Positions 61,791 through 64,000 of a stretch of DNA of 64,000 bases are shown here, in pieces. The notes below the pieces were generated by a model. It searched no databases. It was not told where the DNA came from and was given only the letters and a program-made list of their open reading frames with translations. The stretch is from Dermacentor variabilis (Eukaryota; Arthropoda; Arachnida; Ixodida; Ixodidae). The stretch covers positions 116,625,709-116,689,708 of the forward strand of contig NC_134572.1 of assembly GCF_050947875.1 (NCBI RefSeq). The letters are read 5' to 3'. Position numbers and translations under genes: made by a program. How positions within the stretch are numbered: the first letter of the stretch is position 1; each line of letters starts with the position of its first letter.

Positions 61791-64000
61791 ATAAGGGGGG
61801 TGGGGTGTTGCAACACCGGTAGTTTTGGTAGCAATGAGCGAGCGCCTAGTGTAGCAGCAACATGTCATCATCAACACAATTTAGTGCAAACGCAGCATAC
61901 AGGCACGGAGCACAGTATAAGCTCGACCCAGAAGCACAGTCCGTATAGGCCACGTGCCACCGTACGCGCCGGTGCTTTACGGAAATGACTGCAGAGGACC
62001 GGCTAGACTTGCATCCACTAAGTGCTTGGTCTCCAGCACGCGCTATATAGCATTTGTTTGCCATATCGATTTAAAAGACAGCAACGAACAGCTGTATTTG
62101 GCTATGCCAAATTCAACAAGTCGCTCCTCAGTCCACAAGGCCAAGATGCCGTCTTATGCGCAAGAACTATCGTCATCGTTTCTGCCGCAGTTATCAGCGC
62201 AACGAGTTACTTGCCTTCTCGAATACCTGAGAGCGGCAGTGTTTGCTATGCAGCTCTAAAGGTTGCTGACGCTGGTATTCCCACCAAGGCGTCATGTGGC
62301 GCTTAGTAGGGTGTTTAGTCCAGCCGAAGCCGTTGTTTACTTCCAGCCAGCGAGCGTCTCGACAAGATTGCGTCGCACCAAGTTGGTACCGAGGAACCAG
62401 ACACTATAATTGCATCGTATACGGTTCGTGGATTAAAGAAATCGCGCGAGTTTGCAGATTTTAAAGCAAGATGTTTCACCGTGAGGCAGCAGATAACTCC
62501 CGGCAGTAACCTTCCTGAAATACATTTAATGACTTTCCTTATATAGGTTGTACGCATATTCCGATAAGCTTAGTAAACCTGTTTCTATATGACCGACTTG
62601 CCCTTTCCTCGTTGCATTCGTTGTGTCTCCCTCCTTTATTAACGTCCCCCGAAGCACTCGCTTAACGGCACAAGCACCCGTCAATGCGCAGCAAAAAGAA
62701 TAAATACGAAAAACAAAAAAAAGAAGGGCCAGAAAATTACGTTAGCGGAGCTACAAAGACTACATAAACACTGTTTAGTCCAGGAAGAGAGTTGAGGAAC
62801 GAGCCGCTCTTGTTCGTCATTCAGATGAAGTCACCGTGCAATTGTTTACGGATATAGATGCTCGGAAAAGAAAAAAAAATGAAAAGTTGCGAAAGAACGG
62901 CAGCCGGGCAGAAAAACTAATCCCAATTTCTGTGTTCTGCCGAGCAAATCGCTTCCGTTCCTTGCTATAAATTGTGCGGTTATCGCTCGGTCCTTCGGCT
63001 CAGGCCGGTTTTCCAAAAGGCGCGCTTCGTCTCCCTGTCTTTCCGGGACAAACGTGAGTTTCCGAGTTTCCGGAGTCGCCCATGTGTACTCACGTTACGT
63101 CCCACTTTGTCTATCACGGCGGTACTGTTGTTTTGCCATGCACGCCTTTCTTTCCTTATCGGTTTTCAGTCGCTCTCGATAGGTGTGCCGTGAAAAGCCG
63201 GGTAGCCAGCTTTCTTCGTTTCTATTCCTGGGAATTATCTTTAATTGGGGGCCCTCTTCTGTTTCTAGTGAAAAAAAGAATACTAAATATGCTGTCGCAC
63301 GCCTTCAAAGGCTCCATTGTTTAGCCACAAGTCAGTGTTTCATGCATGAATTTTGCGGAAGACCATTACGTTTGATATGTGCGAAGAGTAGCAAAGTAAA
63401 GGTAGGCCCTTTCGATATATGAAATAATAGGTCTGAAACTTTGTTAGCGTCGCGTTCTTTTTCTTTATTTCTGCCTTCTGAAAGTCACTACTAATAGGCA
63501 ATAGTTCTTCAAACAGAATGCCTTATCTGCACTTAGCATATTTATGTCTCCTACATATCATAACATTCCGGTGTCGTTGGCATAACCGCATAGTACGTCT
63601 GTTACTTTTCCAGGGGCTTCTTCGTGGGGGCTGTTTGGAAAAAGGGCCTATGTGTATAAATAATTCTGTGAGAGATCGCTACAATTGTGCCGGGTCTGTC
63701 ATTGCAGAACTAGTGCTTGAATAGCAGACTGTCTTGCAGAAAACAAACAAACAAACGGAAAAAGAAAAAAAATTAACAACGAAACTATTAGAGTTGTTAC
63801 GGTGAACTAGGGACATGCAAGCTCCGTAACTATCAGTCATTCATTTCCAGAAGCCCGGTTATCAGTCTCCCCCCCCCCCCCCTTGGTAACCGAATATAAT
63901 TTTCGTGACACTTTGGTGGAAACCGGGAACCCGTGTTACGCACATGTTTCATGCATAGCTGAAGAGCCACAATAATTTCTCGAAGTATGAACTTCTGTGA
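61789..64000. other. Unassigned DNA
   Basis: No gene recognised. A-rich runs near 62700-62725 and 62870-62880, AAAC repeats near 63745, and a C run at 63869-63882. Confidence 0.4.

Overview
This window looks like intergenic or intronic DNA from an ixodid (hard) tick. The best evidence is two full-length tRNA-derived SINEs (35841-36070 minus, 37968-38196 plus). Their heads, bodies and 'GGCACGTAAAACCCCATAATTT'-type ends match, as I recall it, the Ruka-like SINE family known from ixodid ticks. Several LINE families with tick-type 3' ends, abundant microsatellites and little CpG depletion fit the same picture. I found no host protein-coding gene, rRNA or canonical tRNA gene that I can defend. Most open frames are short, lie in GC-rich or simple-sequence DNA, and show no recognisable domain.

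Layout. 1-2740: unassigned DNA. 2759-4820: decayed RNase H-bearing LINE (I/R1-like), its reverse transcriptase split by a tiny nested SINE tail. 4821-23060: mostly unassigned, with GC/CpG-rich patches (about 7540-8300, 9640-10050, 11430-11840), a LINE 3' tail at 13228-13340 and a 200-bp GT-rich microsatellite at 18902-19104. 23205-24285: 5'-truncated CR1/L2-like LINE with a 3' stem-loop and an (AAAT)n tail. 24286-34610: unassigned, with an (AT)n block, a CpG-rich patch, a small inverted-repeat element (30382-30470) and a second type of tRNA-derived SINE (32920-33026). 34612-34884: LINE tail running straight into a 218-bp (TATC)n array. 35841-38275: the two SINEs and a palindromic repeat. 38330-43120 (minus): the centrepiece, an apparently intact CR1/L2-group LINE with ORF1 (PHD-like finger, coiled coil, RRM-like region), ORF2 (endonuclease plus reverse transcriptase), 265-bp 5' monomers and 3' stem-loops. 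44902-45190 and 49070-49720: two orphan fragments of one endonuclease family. 45622-46605 and 52057-52232: two non-autonomous inverted-repeat elements. 52233-64000: microsatellites, a CpG-rich block at 56160-57130 and a 5'-truncated copy of the RNase H LINE at 58115-58456.

How the parts relate. The window is a layered deposit of retrotransposons and non-autonomous elements. The LINE at 38330-43120 is probably young, because both reading frames are open and its two complete 5' monomers look identical. The SINEs carry polymerase III box A/B promoters, have clear target-site duplications and depend on LINE machinery in trans. Several microsatellites start exactly at LINE or SINE 3' tails, so retrotransposition seems to have seeded part of the simple-sequence content. 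All family assignments come from reading motifs by eye; no database search was run.
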